A DNA stretch of 22,131 nt from RUG11867 sp964553435. GTDB lineage: Bacteria; Bacillota_I; Bacilli_A; RF39; UBA660. Within the stretch, counting starts at the first letter, position 1. Each line of letters starts with the position of its first letter. This document shows positions 7,905 to 15,700 of this stretch, piece after piece. Made by a program: the position numbers and the translations under genes. The DNA lies in NCBI GenBank assembly GCA_964553435.1, contig CAZKKM010000015.1:1-22131 (forward strand), written 5' to 3'. The notes beneath the pieces are model-generated. The model did not search any database and was not told the DNA's origin. It saw only the letters and a program-made list of their open reading frames with translations.

Positions 7905-7933
7905 AGTATACAACCAAACAGTTATAAACGCAA
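7905..7933 (-). promoter_or_regulatory. Proximal promoter candidate of the surface protein gene
   Basis: On the minus strand TTGCGT (7928-7933), a 17-bp spacer and TATACT (7905-7910). It predicts a leader of about 40 nt. A small hairpin, ATGACA-AGGA-TGTCAT, sits in that leader at about 7879-7894. Confidence 0.5.
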
Positions 7934-7976
7934 TTGATTTTACAATATGAAACTTATCTTTTTACATAAACATAAT

Positions 7977-8004
7977 ATAATACTTATCACAAAAATTTTG
8001 TCAA
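7977..8004 (-). promoter_or_regulatory. Distal promoter candidate of the surface protein gene
   Basis: On the minus strand a perfect TTGACA (7999-8004) is followed after 16 bp by TATTAT (7977-7982). It would give a leader of about 110 nt. With the proximal candidate it suggests dual promoters in the 269-bp AT-rich region between this gene and sigK; nothing else is evident there. Confidence 0.45.
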
Positions 8005-8084
8005 AAAAAGATGAACGATTATCCATTCACCTTAATCAAACTACATAAACTTTTTTATTAAATCTTTTTTTGTTTTTCAGAGTG

Positions 8085-8111
8085 TTGAATTTATTATAAA
8101 AACAATATAAT
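8085..8111 (+). promoter_or_regulatory. Weak promoter candidate of sigK
   Basis: TTGAAT (8085-8090) and TATAAT (8106-8111) with only a 15-bp spacer, so not optimal for sigma-A. No clear sigma-E or sigma-K consensus was found in its place. AGGTGG at about 8116-8122 is the ribosome binding site for the ATG at 8127. Confidence 0.3.
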
Positions 8112-8126
8112 TACGTAGGTGGTAAA

Positions 8127-8825
8127 ATGCTAAATTTAATATTGAGTCTTCTAAAAGGAATGAGTTTATTTACGGGCTCTTATTCGGTGAACGTCTTTCC
8201 AGAACCACTTTCGAGTGAAGAAGAAGAGCACTGCATCGAAGGTTTGTTGAAAGGCGATGATGAATGTCGAAGTAAGCTCATCGAGCACAATCTGCGTTTA
8301 GTAGCTCATATTGTCAAAAAGTTCGATGCCAAAGGTTCCATGACAGATGATCTGATCTCTATAGGAACGATAGGTTTGATCAAGGGAATAGACTCTTACG
8401 AACCATCAAAAAAAGTAAAAGTGACGACTTATGTCGCTCGCTGTATTCAAAATGAACTTCTGATGTACTATCGCAGCACCAAAAAATTTTCTAAAGATGT
8501 CAGTCTAAACGACTATATCGGTTATGACAAAGAAGGTAACGAAGTCAGTTTATTAGAGGTATTAAAAGACGAAGAAACTGATATCTTAGACGATATCCAT
8601 CGTCGAGATCTATTAAAAAAATTGAACGATTATATGGATGTGCTCACTCCACGAGAAAAGATGATTTTAGAACGGCGATATGGACTTAAAGATCAACCGG
8701 AACAGACACAAAACGAAATAGCTGCTTCTCTTCACATCTCGCGAAGTTATGTCTCCAGAATCGAAAAAAGAGCTTTGACGAAGATATTGAAAGAATTTTT
8801 GAAGAACAATTCCCAAATAAAATGA
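8127..8825 (+). CDS. sigK: Sporulation sigma factor sigma-K (intact, pro-form)
   Basis: 232-aa sigma factor directing late mother-cell transcription during sporulation. The N-terminal ~20 hydrophobic residues followed by VNVFPEPLSSEEE (21-33) match the pro-sequence of pro-sigma-K, which is removed by the intramembrane protease SpoIVFB. EHNLRLVAHIVKKF (53-66) is characteristic of sigma-K rather than sigma-E. Region 2.2 is DDLISIGTIGLIKGI (74-88), and region 2.3/2.4 contains YVARCIQNELLMYYR (102-116). Region 4 spans about 165-225 with LTPREKMILERRYGL (173-187) and the HTH of SLHISRSYVSRIE (201-213). The gene is not split by a skin-like element. It is a likely activator of the YjcZ-like gene at 391. 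No spoIVFB or other sporulation regulator lies next to it. Confidence 0.9.
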   Translation: MLNLILSLLKGMSLFTGSYSVNVFPEPLSSEEEEHCIEGLLKGDDECRSKLIEHNLRLVAHIVKKFDAKGSMTDDLISIGTIGLIKGIDSYEPSKKVKVTTYVARCIQNELLMYYRSTKKFSKDVSLNDYIGYDKEGNEVSLLEVLKDEETDILDDIHRRDLLKKLNDYMDVLTPREKMILERRYGLKDQPEQTQNEIAASLHISRSYVSRIEKRALTKILKEFLKNNSQIK

Positions 8826-8850
8826 TGATCCTTCACGGTCATCATTTTAA
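8819..8850. terminator. Bidirectional terminator between sigK and the 102-aa gene
   Basis: The arms AAAATGATGATCC (8819-8831) and GGTCATCATTTT (8837-8848) pair with one bulged base around the loop TTCAC. T-rich ends on both strands let it serve sigK and the convergent queA-tgt operon. It overlaps both stop codons. Confidence 0.75.
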
Positions 8851-9150
8851 TGTCGTCTCACAAGAATATCCCTCGCAGTTTATCACGAGTGATTCGTCGA
8901 TGAATTCTTTCGAAATCGGATGCACCTGCTTTTCCAAATAACTCAATTGGATGAGTTCATTCAAAGTGACTGGATATTTAGTGCACTTCTCTTCGATGTA
9001 ACATTTTCTAGCCGCCTCTTCTATTTTATTCTCCGCGACACGCAAAAGTTTTTCATTGTGGCGGGTCATGACTTTCATAAAAGTGGCACCCCCTATCAAT
9101 GCGACGATTCCCAAAAACAACAGAAAAGATATTTTACCTGTCTTTGCCAT
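8842..9150 (-). CDS. Small membrane-anchored protein of unknown function
   Basis: 102 residues. The N-terminus has a short basic stretch (MAKTGK) and one hydrophobic helix (about 8-26). The rest is soluble and probably outside the membrane, with NKIEEAARKCYIEEKC (residues ~41-56), PVTLNELIQLSYL (60-72) and a final cysteine pair in INCEGYSCETT. The single N-terminal helix followed by an amphipathic 'ENKIEEAARKCY' helix and a small Cys-containing domain resembles pseudopilin-like proteins, but no prepilin peptidase site is clear. Its start lies inside the last codons of tgt (17-bp overlap), so it is probably translationally coupled and ends the queA-tgt operon. This is the place where yajC often sits in other bacteria; this protein is not YajC-like. 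Function not recognised. Confidence 0.7.
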   Translation of the reverse strand: MAKTGKISFLLFLGIVALIGGATFMKVMTRHNEKLLRVAENKIEEAARKCYIEEKCTKYPVTLNELIQLSYLEKQVHPISKEFIDESLVINCEGYSCETTLK

Positions 9151-10255
9151 AATAATCCTCGATAAACCTTTCTCTAAATTCCGTCATGCAGTCGTTCTTT
9201 ATCGCCTCTCTTATTTCTTCCGTCAGATGAACTAAGTAGCGGATATTGTGAATAGACAATAGTCTCGCTCCAAAAACCTCGTCACATTTGATGAGATGAT
9301 GAATGTAAGCTTTCGTATAGTTCTTGCACGCATAACAGTCACATTCATTAGATAATGGTGTAAAATCTTCTTTGAATCTCTGGTTCTTGATGTTTATTTT
9401 TCCATACTTCGTGAGCACATTGCCATGTCGTGCTAGCCTTGTCGGACTGACACAATCGAAAATATCGATACCTCGCATGACATTTTCTACTATATCGATA
9501 GGGTCCCCCACCCCCATCAAGTAACGAACTTTATCTTCGGGCAAATGACGTGTCGCATACTCGACCATCTTGTACATCGTCGGCTTATCTTCTCCGACAC
9601 TCGTACCCCCGACAGAATAACCGTCGAAGTCCATTTCGACTAAAGCCTTGGCACATTTCTCGCGCAAATCTTCGTACTCTCCTCCTTGTACGATTCCAAA
9701 GAGCGATTGGTCTATACTCGTATGAGCGTCCTTCCCTCGTCTTGCCCATTCGAGTGTTCTATCGACCGAATGTTCGATGTATTCGCGCGTACTCGGCCAG
9801 GCCACACACTCATCGAAACTCATCGCTATATCGCTTCCGAGTTTCTCTTGAATGTCGATGGATTTTTCCGGAGTCAAAAAGAGTTCGTCTCCATTATATT
9901 GATTTTTAAATCGCACTCCATCGTCGGTGATATCTTTCTTTTTAGCTAAACTGAATACCTGAAATCCTCCACTATCGGTTAGTATGGGTCCATCGTGATA
10001 ATTCATGAACTTATGTAATCCTCCTGCTTTACAAACGATATCTTCGCCAGGCCTCAACCATAGATGATAAGTATTCGCGAGGATTATTCCGGCATGAGTT
10101 TCCGCGACCTCTTCGGGACTGAGTGTTTTCACCGTAGCCTGAGTCCCCACCGGCATGAACATCGGTGTCTCATAAACTCTGCCGTTCCATTCGATCTCTC
10201 CGAGTCTCGCTCCCGTCTTGGCATCCTTCTTCTTCAAATTGTATTTTATTTTCAT
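9134..10255 (-). CDS. tgt: tRNA-guanine (queuine) transglycosylase
   Basis: 373 aa. Exchanges guanine 34 of tRNAs for Asp, Asn, His and Tyr with preQ1 in queuosine synthesis. The general acid/base aspartate is in DSGGFQ (D94) and the nucleophile aspartate in IFDCVSPTR (D267). The zinc site is CDCYAC (C305, C307, C310) with His336 in SIHN. These are all the family's key residues, and length is normal. The ATG at 10255 (MKIKYNL) is preferred: GGGTG lies just upstream. A GTG further up at 10267 in the same frame would put the start inside that ribosome binding site. It follows queA by 11 bases in the same operon and overlaps the 102-aa gene at its end. Confidence 0.95.
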   Translation of the reverse strand: MKIKYNLKKKDAKTGARLGEIEWNGRVYETPMFMPVGTQATVKTLSPEEVAETHAGIILANTYHLWLRPGEDIVCKAGGLHKFMNYHDGPILTDSGGFQVFSLAKKKDITDDGVRFKNQYNGDELFLTPEKSIDIQEKLGSDIAMSFDECVAWPSTREYIEHSVDRTLEWARRGKDAHTSIDQSLFGIVQGGEYEDLREKCAKALVEMDFDGYSVGGTSVGEDKPTMYKMVEYATRHLPEDKVRYLMGVGDPIDIVENVMRGIDIFDCVSPTRLARHGNVLTKYGKINIKNQRFKEDFTPLSNECDCYACKNYTKAYIHHLIKCDEVFGARLLSIHNIRYLVHLTEEIREAIKNDCMTEFRERFIEDYYGKDR

Positions 10256-10266
10256 AAAATCACCCA

Positions 10267-11292
10267 CTACTTTATTATCATCGCGTCGCCGAAGGAGAAA
10301 AATCTGTATCTTTCGGCGACAGCATGTTCGTAAACTTTCAATACGAATTCTCTACCAGCAAATGCACTGACCAACATCAACAATGTACTCTTCGGCAAAT
10401 GAAAGTTCGTAATGATGGAATCGACACATTTGAACTCGTATCCGGGATATATGTATATTCCCGTATCCTCTTCACAAGCAACGAATTTGCCGTATTTAGA
10501 ATACACAGACTCCAAAGTTCGCACACTTGTCGTTCCCACGGCGACGATTCGTCCGCCATTTTTCTTAATTTCGTTTAACACTTGTGCACTTTCTTCACTC
10601 ATGACAAAATGTTCCACATGCATTTTATGATCTCTAATATCTTCCTCCTCGACAGGTCTAAAAGTACCCAATCCGACGTGCAAAGTGACATGGACGATTG
10701 TCACACCTTTTCTCGCGATTTTTTCGAGCAAAGCTTCGGTAAAATGAAGACCTGCCGTCGGTGCGGCAGCACTTCCCGAAAACTCCGCATAGACAGTTTG
10801 ATAACGATCTCGATCTTTCAATTCCTCGTGAATGTAAGGAGGAAGAGGCATCGTACCAAGCTTCTCTAAAATTTCCATCAGAATGCCCTCGTAGATAAGT
10901 TGGACATGAACGATTCCTTCCTCTAAAATCTCGAGGACCTTAATCTTCAGTAAGCCTTCACCAAATGTGATGACCGTCCCTACTTTCAATCTTTTTGTCG
11001 GGCGACTTAAAGCCTCCCACACATCACCCTCGATGTTTTTCAAAAGAAGTATTTCTATTCTAGCTCCCGTCTCTTCTTTGAAACCGATGAGTCTAGCTGG
11101 AATGACCTTCGTATCGTTTATCACCAAAGCATCGCCGGGATTTAAAAATTCGAGAACATCGGTAAAAACTCTATCTTCATAAGTTTTCTTCTTTCTATCT
11201 AAAACGAGTAATCTCGATGCACTTCTATCTTTTAGGGGAGTTTGAGCTATCAATTCTTGAGGCAATTCGTAGTTATAATCTTCTATGTTCAT
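10267..11292 (-). CDS. queA: S-adenosylmethionine:tRNA ribosyltransferase-isomerase
   Basis: 341 aa, the normal length. QueA transfers and isomerises the ribosyl part of SAM onto preQ1-modified tRNA to make epoxyqueuosine. Recognisable blocks are YELPQELIAQTPLKDRSASR near the N-terminus, VINDTKVIPARL (58-69), SAAAPTAGLHFT (about 173-184), HVGLGTFRPV and TTSVRTLES. ITNFHLPKSTLLMLVSAFAG lies near the C-terminus. The ATG at 11292 follows an AAGGAAG ribosome binding site. It has its own promoter candidate (11340-11368) in the gap after glyA and is followed by tgt, so the two consecutive queuosine steps are co-transcribed. Confidence 0.96.
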   Translation of the reverse strand: MNIEDYNYELPQELIAQTPLKDRSASRLLVLDRKKKTYEDRVFTDVLEFLNPGDALVINDTKVIPARLIGFKEETGARIEILLLKNIEGDVWEALSRPTKRLKVGTVITFGEGLLKIKVLEILEEGIVHVQLIYEGILMEILEKLGTMPLPPYIHEELKDRDRYQTVYAEFSGSAAAPTAGLHFTEALLEKIARKGVTIVHVTLHVGLGTFRPVEEEDIRDHKMHVEHFVMSEESAQVLNEIKKNGGRIVAVGTTSVRTLESVYSKYGKFVACEEDTGIYIYPGYEFKCVDSIITNFHLPKSTLLMLVSAFAGREFVLKVYEHAVAERYRFFSFGDAMIIK

Positions 11293-11339
11293 TATTAAAA
11301 CACTTCCTTAAATTTCGTCTCTCATATACGTGGAGAAAT

Positions 11340-11368
11340 ATTCTACTCCATCTTCGATCATTTGTCCA
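11340..11368 (-). promoter_or_regulatory. Promoter of queA-tgt inside the glyA-queA gap
   Basis: On the minus strand TGGACA (11363-11368), a 17-bp spacer and TAGAAT (11340-11345), each 5/6 to consensus. It predicts a leader of about 40 nt before queA, allowing queA-tgt to be expressed independently of the ruvAB-folD-glyA transcript. Confidence 0.6.
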
Positions 11369-11437
11369 ACAGTTTTCTCATCGTATTCGCCCACTTTGAA
11401 ATGTAGAAAAAAGAAAGCTGCTATTTACCATATTCAC

Positions 11438-12661
11438 TCAATTACTTAAAGGATGTTTAGAAGTGAGCTCTAATACTTTTAATCGCAATTCATCTAAACA
11501 ATCCGCATTGTCGCTGTTTTTTAATGCCTCGGCAATTATGTAACCGACATTTTTAAAATCTTCTTCTGTAAATCCTCTCGTCGTCATAGCCGCCGTCCCG
11601 ATTCTTATTCCGCTCGTGACCATCGGTTTTTCCGTATCGAACGGAATTGCGTTCTTATTTACCGTTATGTTTATTCCGTCTAATATGCGTTCTGCTTCGG
11701 CCCCGCTCATTCGGACAGAAGCCATCGTATCGATGAGCATCATATGGTTATCCGTCCCACCCGAGATTATTCTGAATCCTTCTTCCATCAAAGATGCACA
11801 TAGAGAATGAGCATTTTTGATGACGTTCTCGGCATAATTTTTAAACTCTGGTTCCAAAGCTTCGGCAAAACACTGGGCTTTAGCCGCGATCACGTGCATC
11901 AATGGCCCACCCTGTATTCCGGGGAACACCATCTTATCTATTCTCTTAGCTAATTCCTCGTCGTTTGTAAGAATCATCCCACCGCGTGGCCCGCGCAATG
12001 TCTTATGTGTCGTCGTCGTAACGATGTGTGCATAAGGTACGGGAGAAGGATGAACTCCAGCTGCAACTAATCCGGCGATGTGAGACATATCGACGAGCAA
12101 ATAGGCTCCTACTTCATCGGCAATCTCTCGAAATCTCTTAAAATCTATCGTTCGCGAATAGGCACTTGCACCAGCTATTATCATCTTCGGTTTCTCGGCA
12201 AGAGCTCTTCTGCGCACCTCATCGTAATCTATCATTTCAGTTCGTTGGTCCACTGTATAATCTACGATAGTATAATCTTTGCCGCTAAAGTTCAAAGGAT
12301 GTCCATGAGTTAAATGTCCTCCATGCGATAGATTCATTCCCATCACGACATCGCCTCTTCCGAGCAATGTTCTATATACGATTAAGTTTGCACTGGCCCC
12401 CGAATGTGGTTGAACATTCGCATATTTTGATCCAAACAACTTACACGCATATTCGATAGCCTTCTCTTCGAAGACGTCTACATATTCACATCCACCGTAA
12501 TACCTTCTATGAGGATATCCCTCGGCATATTTGTTCGTAAGGATGCTTCCTTGTAATTCGAGTATATCCTTAGATACGAAGTTCTCACTGGCGATGAGTT
12601 CTATGTTTTCTTCCTGTCTTCGCTTCTCATTCGTCAAAGCATTCCTCAATATTTTATCCAC
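11438..12661 (-). CDS. glyA: Serine hydroxymethyltransferase
   Basis: 407 aa PLP enzyme converting serine and tetrahydrofolate to glycine and 5,10-methylene-tetrahydrofolate. Seen: ELIASENF (21-28), YAEGYPHRRYYGGCEYVD (45-62), QPHSGASAN (84-92) and LLVDMSHIAGLVAAGVHPSP (188-207). The PLP-binding lysine is in TTTTHKTLRGPRGG (K220). The start is GTG at 12661: an in-frame TGA lies directly upstream and no in-frame ATG follows near the N-terminus. An AAGGAG lies at normal distance. It begins one codon after the folD stop. The pair make and use methylene-THF together. Confidence 0.96.
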   Translation of the reverse strand: MDKILRNALTNEKRRQEENIELIASENFVSKDILELQGSILTNKYAEGYPHRRYYGGCEYVDVFEEKAIEYACKLFGSKYANVQPHSGASANLIVYRTLLGRGDVVMGMNLSHGGHLTHGHPLNFSGKDYTIVDYTVDQRTEMIDYDEVRRRALAEKPKMIIAGASAYSRTIDFKRFREIADEVGAYLLVDMSHIAGLVAAGVHPSPVPYAHIVTTTTHKTLRGPRGGMILTNDEELAKRIDKMVFPGIQGGPLMHVIAAKAQCFAEALEPEFKNYAENVIKNAHSLCASLMEEGFRIISGGTDNHMMLIDTMASVRMSGAEAERILDGINITVNKNAIPFDTEKPMVTSGIRIGTAAMTTRGFTEEDFKNVGYIIAEALKNSDNADCLDELRLKVLELTSKHPLSN

Positions 12662-12664
12662 TCA

Positions 12665-13498
12665 TCATCTCTCCTTTTTCTTTGCTATTATCAAATTATC
12701 TATTATCATCGCGACTGTCATAGGTCCGACTCCGCCCGGCACAGGTGTAATAAAGCTGGCTTTTTCACATAATCCTTCGAAATCGAAGTCACCGACTAAT
12801 TTATTGCTTTCATCTCTGTTTATGCCAACATCTATGCCGACGAACCCGTCCTTCACCATATCCTTTGTGACCAATCCCTTTTTGCCGACCGCACTTATGA
12901 CGATGTCGGCCACTTTGGTGATTTCACACAAATTTTTGGTTTTGGAATGACACAAAGTCACGGTCGCATCCAAGTTCGTCAAAGCCAAAGCCAGTGGCCG
13001 TCCGACTATCCCACCTCGGCCTAGAATGGCAACTTTTTTTCCAGAAATACCTATGCCATATTTATTTAAAAGAGCGATTATTCCCTTTACTGTACAGGGA
13101 ATTAATATGGCCTTATTTTGATAAAGAGCATAAATGTTTTCGGTCGTAAAACCGTCTACATCCTTACCCTTAGAAATTCTATTAGCACATCTATCGAAGT
13201 CCATTTGATCGGGAATGGGACTTTGCAAAATGATACCCGTCACACGTTCATCCTCGTTTAGCGAATCGATGAGAGCTAGAAGTTCTTCTTCGCTTATCTG
13301 CTCACTCAATCTATGAGTTACTACTTCTATTCCCACAAACCTCGCATATTTTTCTTTGTTATGGACATATACCTCGCTCGCTTGGTTTTCTCCAACCAAA
13401 ATGATATCTAGTCTGATAATCAATTTTTCTCGTTCGATAGTTTCTTTATATACTTCTAGTAATTCGTCACGATAAGCCTTGCCATCCATCAAAATCAC
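12665..13498 (-). CDS. folD: Methylene-THF dehydrogenase/cyclohydrolase
   Basis: 277 aa bifunctional enzyme interconverting 5,10-methylene-THF and 10-formyl-THF. The catalytic lysine is in YVHNKEK (K48). ILQSPIPDQMD corresponds to the QLPLP block, and KDVDGFTTEN and PCTVKGI follow. The dinucleotide loop is GRGGIVGRP (160-168), where many relatives have GRSxIVGxP. TPVPGGVGPMT lies near the C-terminus. A GTG start at 13498 is used because GGAGGAG ends five bases upstream. The in-frame ATG at 13489 would be too far from it. It lies two bases after ruvB and three before glyA, so the three are surely co-transcribed. Confidence 0.95.
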   Translation of the reverse strand: MILMDGKAYRDELLEVYKETIEREKLIIRLDIILVGENQASEVYVHNKEKYARFVGIEVVTHRLSEQISEEELLALIDSLNEDERVTGIILQSPIPDQMDFDRCANRISKGKDVDGFTTENIYALYQNKAILIPCTVKGIIALLNKYGIGISGKKVAILGRGGIVGRPLALALTNLDATVTLCHSKTKNLCEITKVADIVISAVGKKGLVTKDMVKDGFVGIDVGINRDESNKLVGDFDFEGLCEKASFITPVPGGVGPMTVAMIIDNLIIAKKKER

Positions 13499-13500
13499 GA

Positions 13501-14535
13501 TTACTCCTCCGCTTCTGTATCGAAAAGAGTATATGTATGATTGATACCCAAATGCTTATAGGATTTCTCCGTCGCTATGCGACCACTTCTAGTTCTCTTG
13601 ATGAATCCTTCTTGCAGCAAGAAAGGTTCGACGACATCCTCGATGGTCGTTACCTCTTCGCCGATCGATGTCGCTATCGTCTCTAGCCCTACCGGCCCGC
13701 CATTGAATTTCTGTATGAGACTAGAAAGATACTCTATATCTATTTCATCCAAGCCGTAATTGTCGACTTTGAGTCTCTGTAAGGAACTTCGTGTGATATT
13801 TATGTCGATTTTCTCATTGCCGCCGACCAAAGCAAAATCTCGAACTCTTTTGTATAATCTGTTAGCTATGCGAGGAGTCTTTCTGCTTCTTTTGGCCAAT
13901 TCTAAAGCCGCTTCATCGTCGATTTCTATTCCCACTATGCGGCTCGTCCTTTTGACTATACGCGAAAGCTCATCGTCGGTATAATAGTTCAGCTTGCATA
14001 TGATACCGAACCGATCGCGCAGCGGACTCGACAAATCGCCGCTTCTCGTCGTCGCTCCGACGAGAGTAAAAGGTGGTAAATTGATCTTGATGCTTTTCGT
14101 ACTGCCCTCCGCACCTATTATGATATCCAATTGGAAATCTTCCATTGCCGGATACAATATTTCTTCGACTACTCGAGGCATCCTGTGTATCTCGTCTATG
14201 AAAAGTACATCGCCAGGCTCTAAAGTCGACAATACTGCTGCCAAGTCTCCACTCTTTTCGATGGAGGGACCGCTTGCCGTCTTTATATTGACTCCGAGCT
14301 CATTCGCAATGATATGAGCCAAAGTGGTCTTACCAAGTCCAGGAGGACCATACAATAAGACATGATCTAGTGATTCGTCGCGCATCTTTGCAGCCTCCAC
14401 GAATACTCGAATGTTTTCTTTGACATCACTCTGACCGACATAATCGTCGAGCCGTTGAGGTCTTATGTTGTTTTCGAATTCGTCTCCAGCAACTTTCTTG
14501 CCATCCAAGACATTTTCGTTTTCTTTCTCTTTCAC
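13501..14535 (-). CDS. ruvB: Holliday junction branch migration ATPase RuvB
   Basis: 344 aa AAA+ motor that drives branch migration with RuvA at Holliday junctions. The N-terminal NIRPQRLDDYVGQ (23-35) is the standard RuvB opening. Walker A is GPPGLGKT (63-70), Walker B FIDEIHR (112-118), and sensor 1 is in TLVGATTRSG. The C-terminal winged helix includes GGPVGLETIA and EPFLLQEGFI...TRSGR. The start is GTG at 14535 with AAAGGAGG about eight bases upstream. It follows ruvA by 13 bases. Extra charged residues (1-20) precede the conserved part, which is common. Confidence 0.96.
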   Translation of the reverse strand: MKEKENENVLDGKKVAGDEFENNIRPQRLDDYVGQSDVKENIRVFVEAAKMRDESLDHVLLYGPPGLGKTTLAHIIANELGVNIKTASGPSIEKSGDLAAVLSTLEPGDVLFIDEIHRMPRVVEEILYPAMEDFQLDIIIGAEGSTKSIKINLPPFTLVGATTRSGDLSSPLRDRFGIICKLNYYTDDELSRIVKRTSRIVGIEIDDEAALELAKRSRKTPRIANRLYKRVRDFALVGGNEKIDINITRSSLQRLKVDNYGLDEIDIEYLSSLIQKFNGGPVGLETIATSIGEEVTTIEDVVEPFLLQEGFIKRTRSGRIATEKSYKHLGINHTYTLFDTEAEE

Positions 14536-14548
14536 TTATGATCCTCCT

Positions 14549-15106
14549 TTATTTGAGAAGCAGTTTGAGTGCTTCTTTTACTTGTTCTTCGATCGTCATT
14601 GTTTTATCGACATTCGGTACAATTTTATTGATATCGACCGATTTATAACCCAAAGATTCGAGTACACTTACGAGTTCGAACGAATCGTCATTAGCTGTCG
14701 AATCGACATTGACACTTCCCAGTTTTCCCTTCAAATCCAAAACGATCTGCTTTGCCAACTTCTCTCCAACTTTCGGGAATTTTTTTAAATATAAGACGTT
14801 TTCTCTGTCTATTGCGTCGACTATACCTGCGACACTTCCCGTCGCGAAAAAACCCATGCCGACTTTGGGACCCAGTCCCTTTACATTCAATAGTTTCAAA
14901 AACAACTCTCTTTCATCTCTCGTCTTGAATCCGTAAAGTGAATGCTCATCCTCTCTTATTTGATTGTAAACGTAAACTGTCGCTTCTTTACCTTCCTCGA
15001 AACTATAAGGATTGGCTACAAAGATACTGTAACCGATACCAGAATTCTCGATGACGACTTGATTCGCCTCGACGAAAGCGACTGTCCCTTTTATATAGTT
15101 GTACAT
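14549..15106 (-). CDS. ruvA: Holliday junction-binding protein RuvA
   Basis: 185 aa. Tetramer that binds four-way junctions and loads RuvB. It opens MYNYIKGTVAFVEANQVVIE (OB-fold). LYGFKTRDERELFLKLLNVK and a helix-hairpin-helix GLGPKVGMGF follow, then a second one around FPKVGEKLAKQIVLDLK. The short RuvB-binding domain (about 135-185) is at the C-terminus. The ATG at 15106 is chosen because GGAGG (15115-15119) lies eight bases upstream. The earlier in-frame ATG at 15127 lies upstream of that site and inside a TACAAT sequence. First gene of the ruvAB-folD-glyA run. Confidence 0.95.
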   Translation of the reverse strand: MYNYIKGTVAFVEANQVVIENSGIGYSIFVANPYSFEEGKEATVYVYNQIREDEHSLYGFKTRDERELFLKLLNVKGLGPKVGMGFFATGSVAGIVDAIDRENVLYLKKFPKVGEKLAKQIVLDLKGKLGSVNVDSTANDDSFELVSVLESLGYKSVDINKIVPNVDKTMTIEEQVKEALKLLLK

Positions 15107-15145
15107 AGTTTTAACCTCCATATCCATTGTACCAAAAAAAACGAT

Positions 15146-15172
15146 TAAAAAAAAGTCTCTGTGACTCTCTTC
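15146..15172 (-). terminator. Intrinsic terminator after the XRE gene
   Basis: Reading the minus strand, GAAGAGAGTC and GACTTTTTTTT pair (nine pairs, two of them G-T) around the loop ACAGA and run into a T tract. It separates the XRE regulator from ruvA. Confidence 0.6.
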
Positions 15173-15212
15173 AGTTAAATTGTCAATTCATTTTAACAAA
15201 TGATAATCTACA

Positions 15213-15635
15213 TTACTTTTTCAATATTTTTTTAACTTTGTCGGTATCTTCGATATAAGTTTCCATATACCCGCATTCCGGACATATCGCACATTGCACT
15301 TTGCCTAGATTGTCTTTAAATAAACCCTGTTGAGTTATTTTGATTCCGTAACCTGCACCTTCAACTTTAATATCGATCTCTTCTATCATTTCGACATTGC
15401 ATCTCAAACACCTTCTTTTCATAGGATATTCTAATCTCTTACTTTCATCTAAAAGATAATCGATAGAAATGCCCATGAGTTTTGATAAAGATTTTAGATT
15501 TCCTATTTCTGGTAATCCTTCATCATTTTCCCATTTAGTAATAACTTGTCTTGAAACATTCATCTTTTCAGCAAATTGCTCTTGTGATAAATTAAAAATT
15601 CTCCTGTATTCTTTTATCTTTTCATTTAACTTCAT
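15213..15635 (-). CDS. XRE-family regulator with zinc-ribbon-like C-terminus
   Basis: 140 aa. Residues 3-60 are a typical XRE/Cro helix-turn-helix (LSQEQFAEKMNVSRQVITKW, 16-35, then ENDEGLPEIGNLKSLSKLMG and IDYLLD). The C-terminal part has cysteine pairs CLRC (76-79) and CPEC (118-121), plus C115. These suggest a zinc ribbon or other metal site. Similar two-part regulators occur in Firmicutes, but their ligands are not established. The ATG at 15635 (MKLNEK) is preferred: GGGAGGAAG ends about seven bases upstream. The upstream in-frame TTG at 15650 overlaps that site. A perfect palindrome at its promoter suggests autoregulation. Upstream is the AI-2E-family permease gene, a possible second target. 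Confidence 0.8.
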   Translation of the reverse strand: MKLNEKIKEYRRIFNLSQEQFAEKMNVSRQVITKWENDEGLPEIGNLKSLSKLMGISIDYLLDESKRLEYPMKRRCLRCNVEMIEEIDIKVEGAGYGIKITQQGLFKDNLGKVQCAICPECGYMETYIEDTDKVKKILKK

Positions 15636-15657
15636 AATTCTTCCTCCCAATAGGACT

Positions 15658-15686
15658 AATATACTATTTATAAACGATTATTTAAA
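15658..15686 (-). promoter_or_regulatory. Promoter of the XRE gene
   Basis: On the minus strand TTTAAA (15681-15686), a 17-bp spacer and TATATT (15658-15663). The -35 box overlaps the end of the palindrome at 15683-15700. Confidence 0.45.
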
Positions 15687-15700
15687 GAAATATTTCTTTA
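15683..15700. promoter_or_regulatory. Perfect 18-bp palindrome, candidate XRE operator
   Basis: TAAAGAAATATTTCTTTA is its own reverse complement with no spacer. It overlaps the -35 box of the XRE gene promoter, where a dimeric HTH repressor would block transcription. Binding by this protein is inference from position and symmetry. Confidence 0.55.

Noticed and set aside
15106..15131. TACAAT at 15126-15131 (minus) as the ruvA -10 box
   Set aside because: Transcription would start at or within the ruvA ribosome binding site and no -35 box is present.
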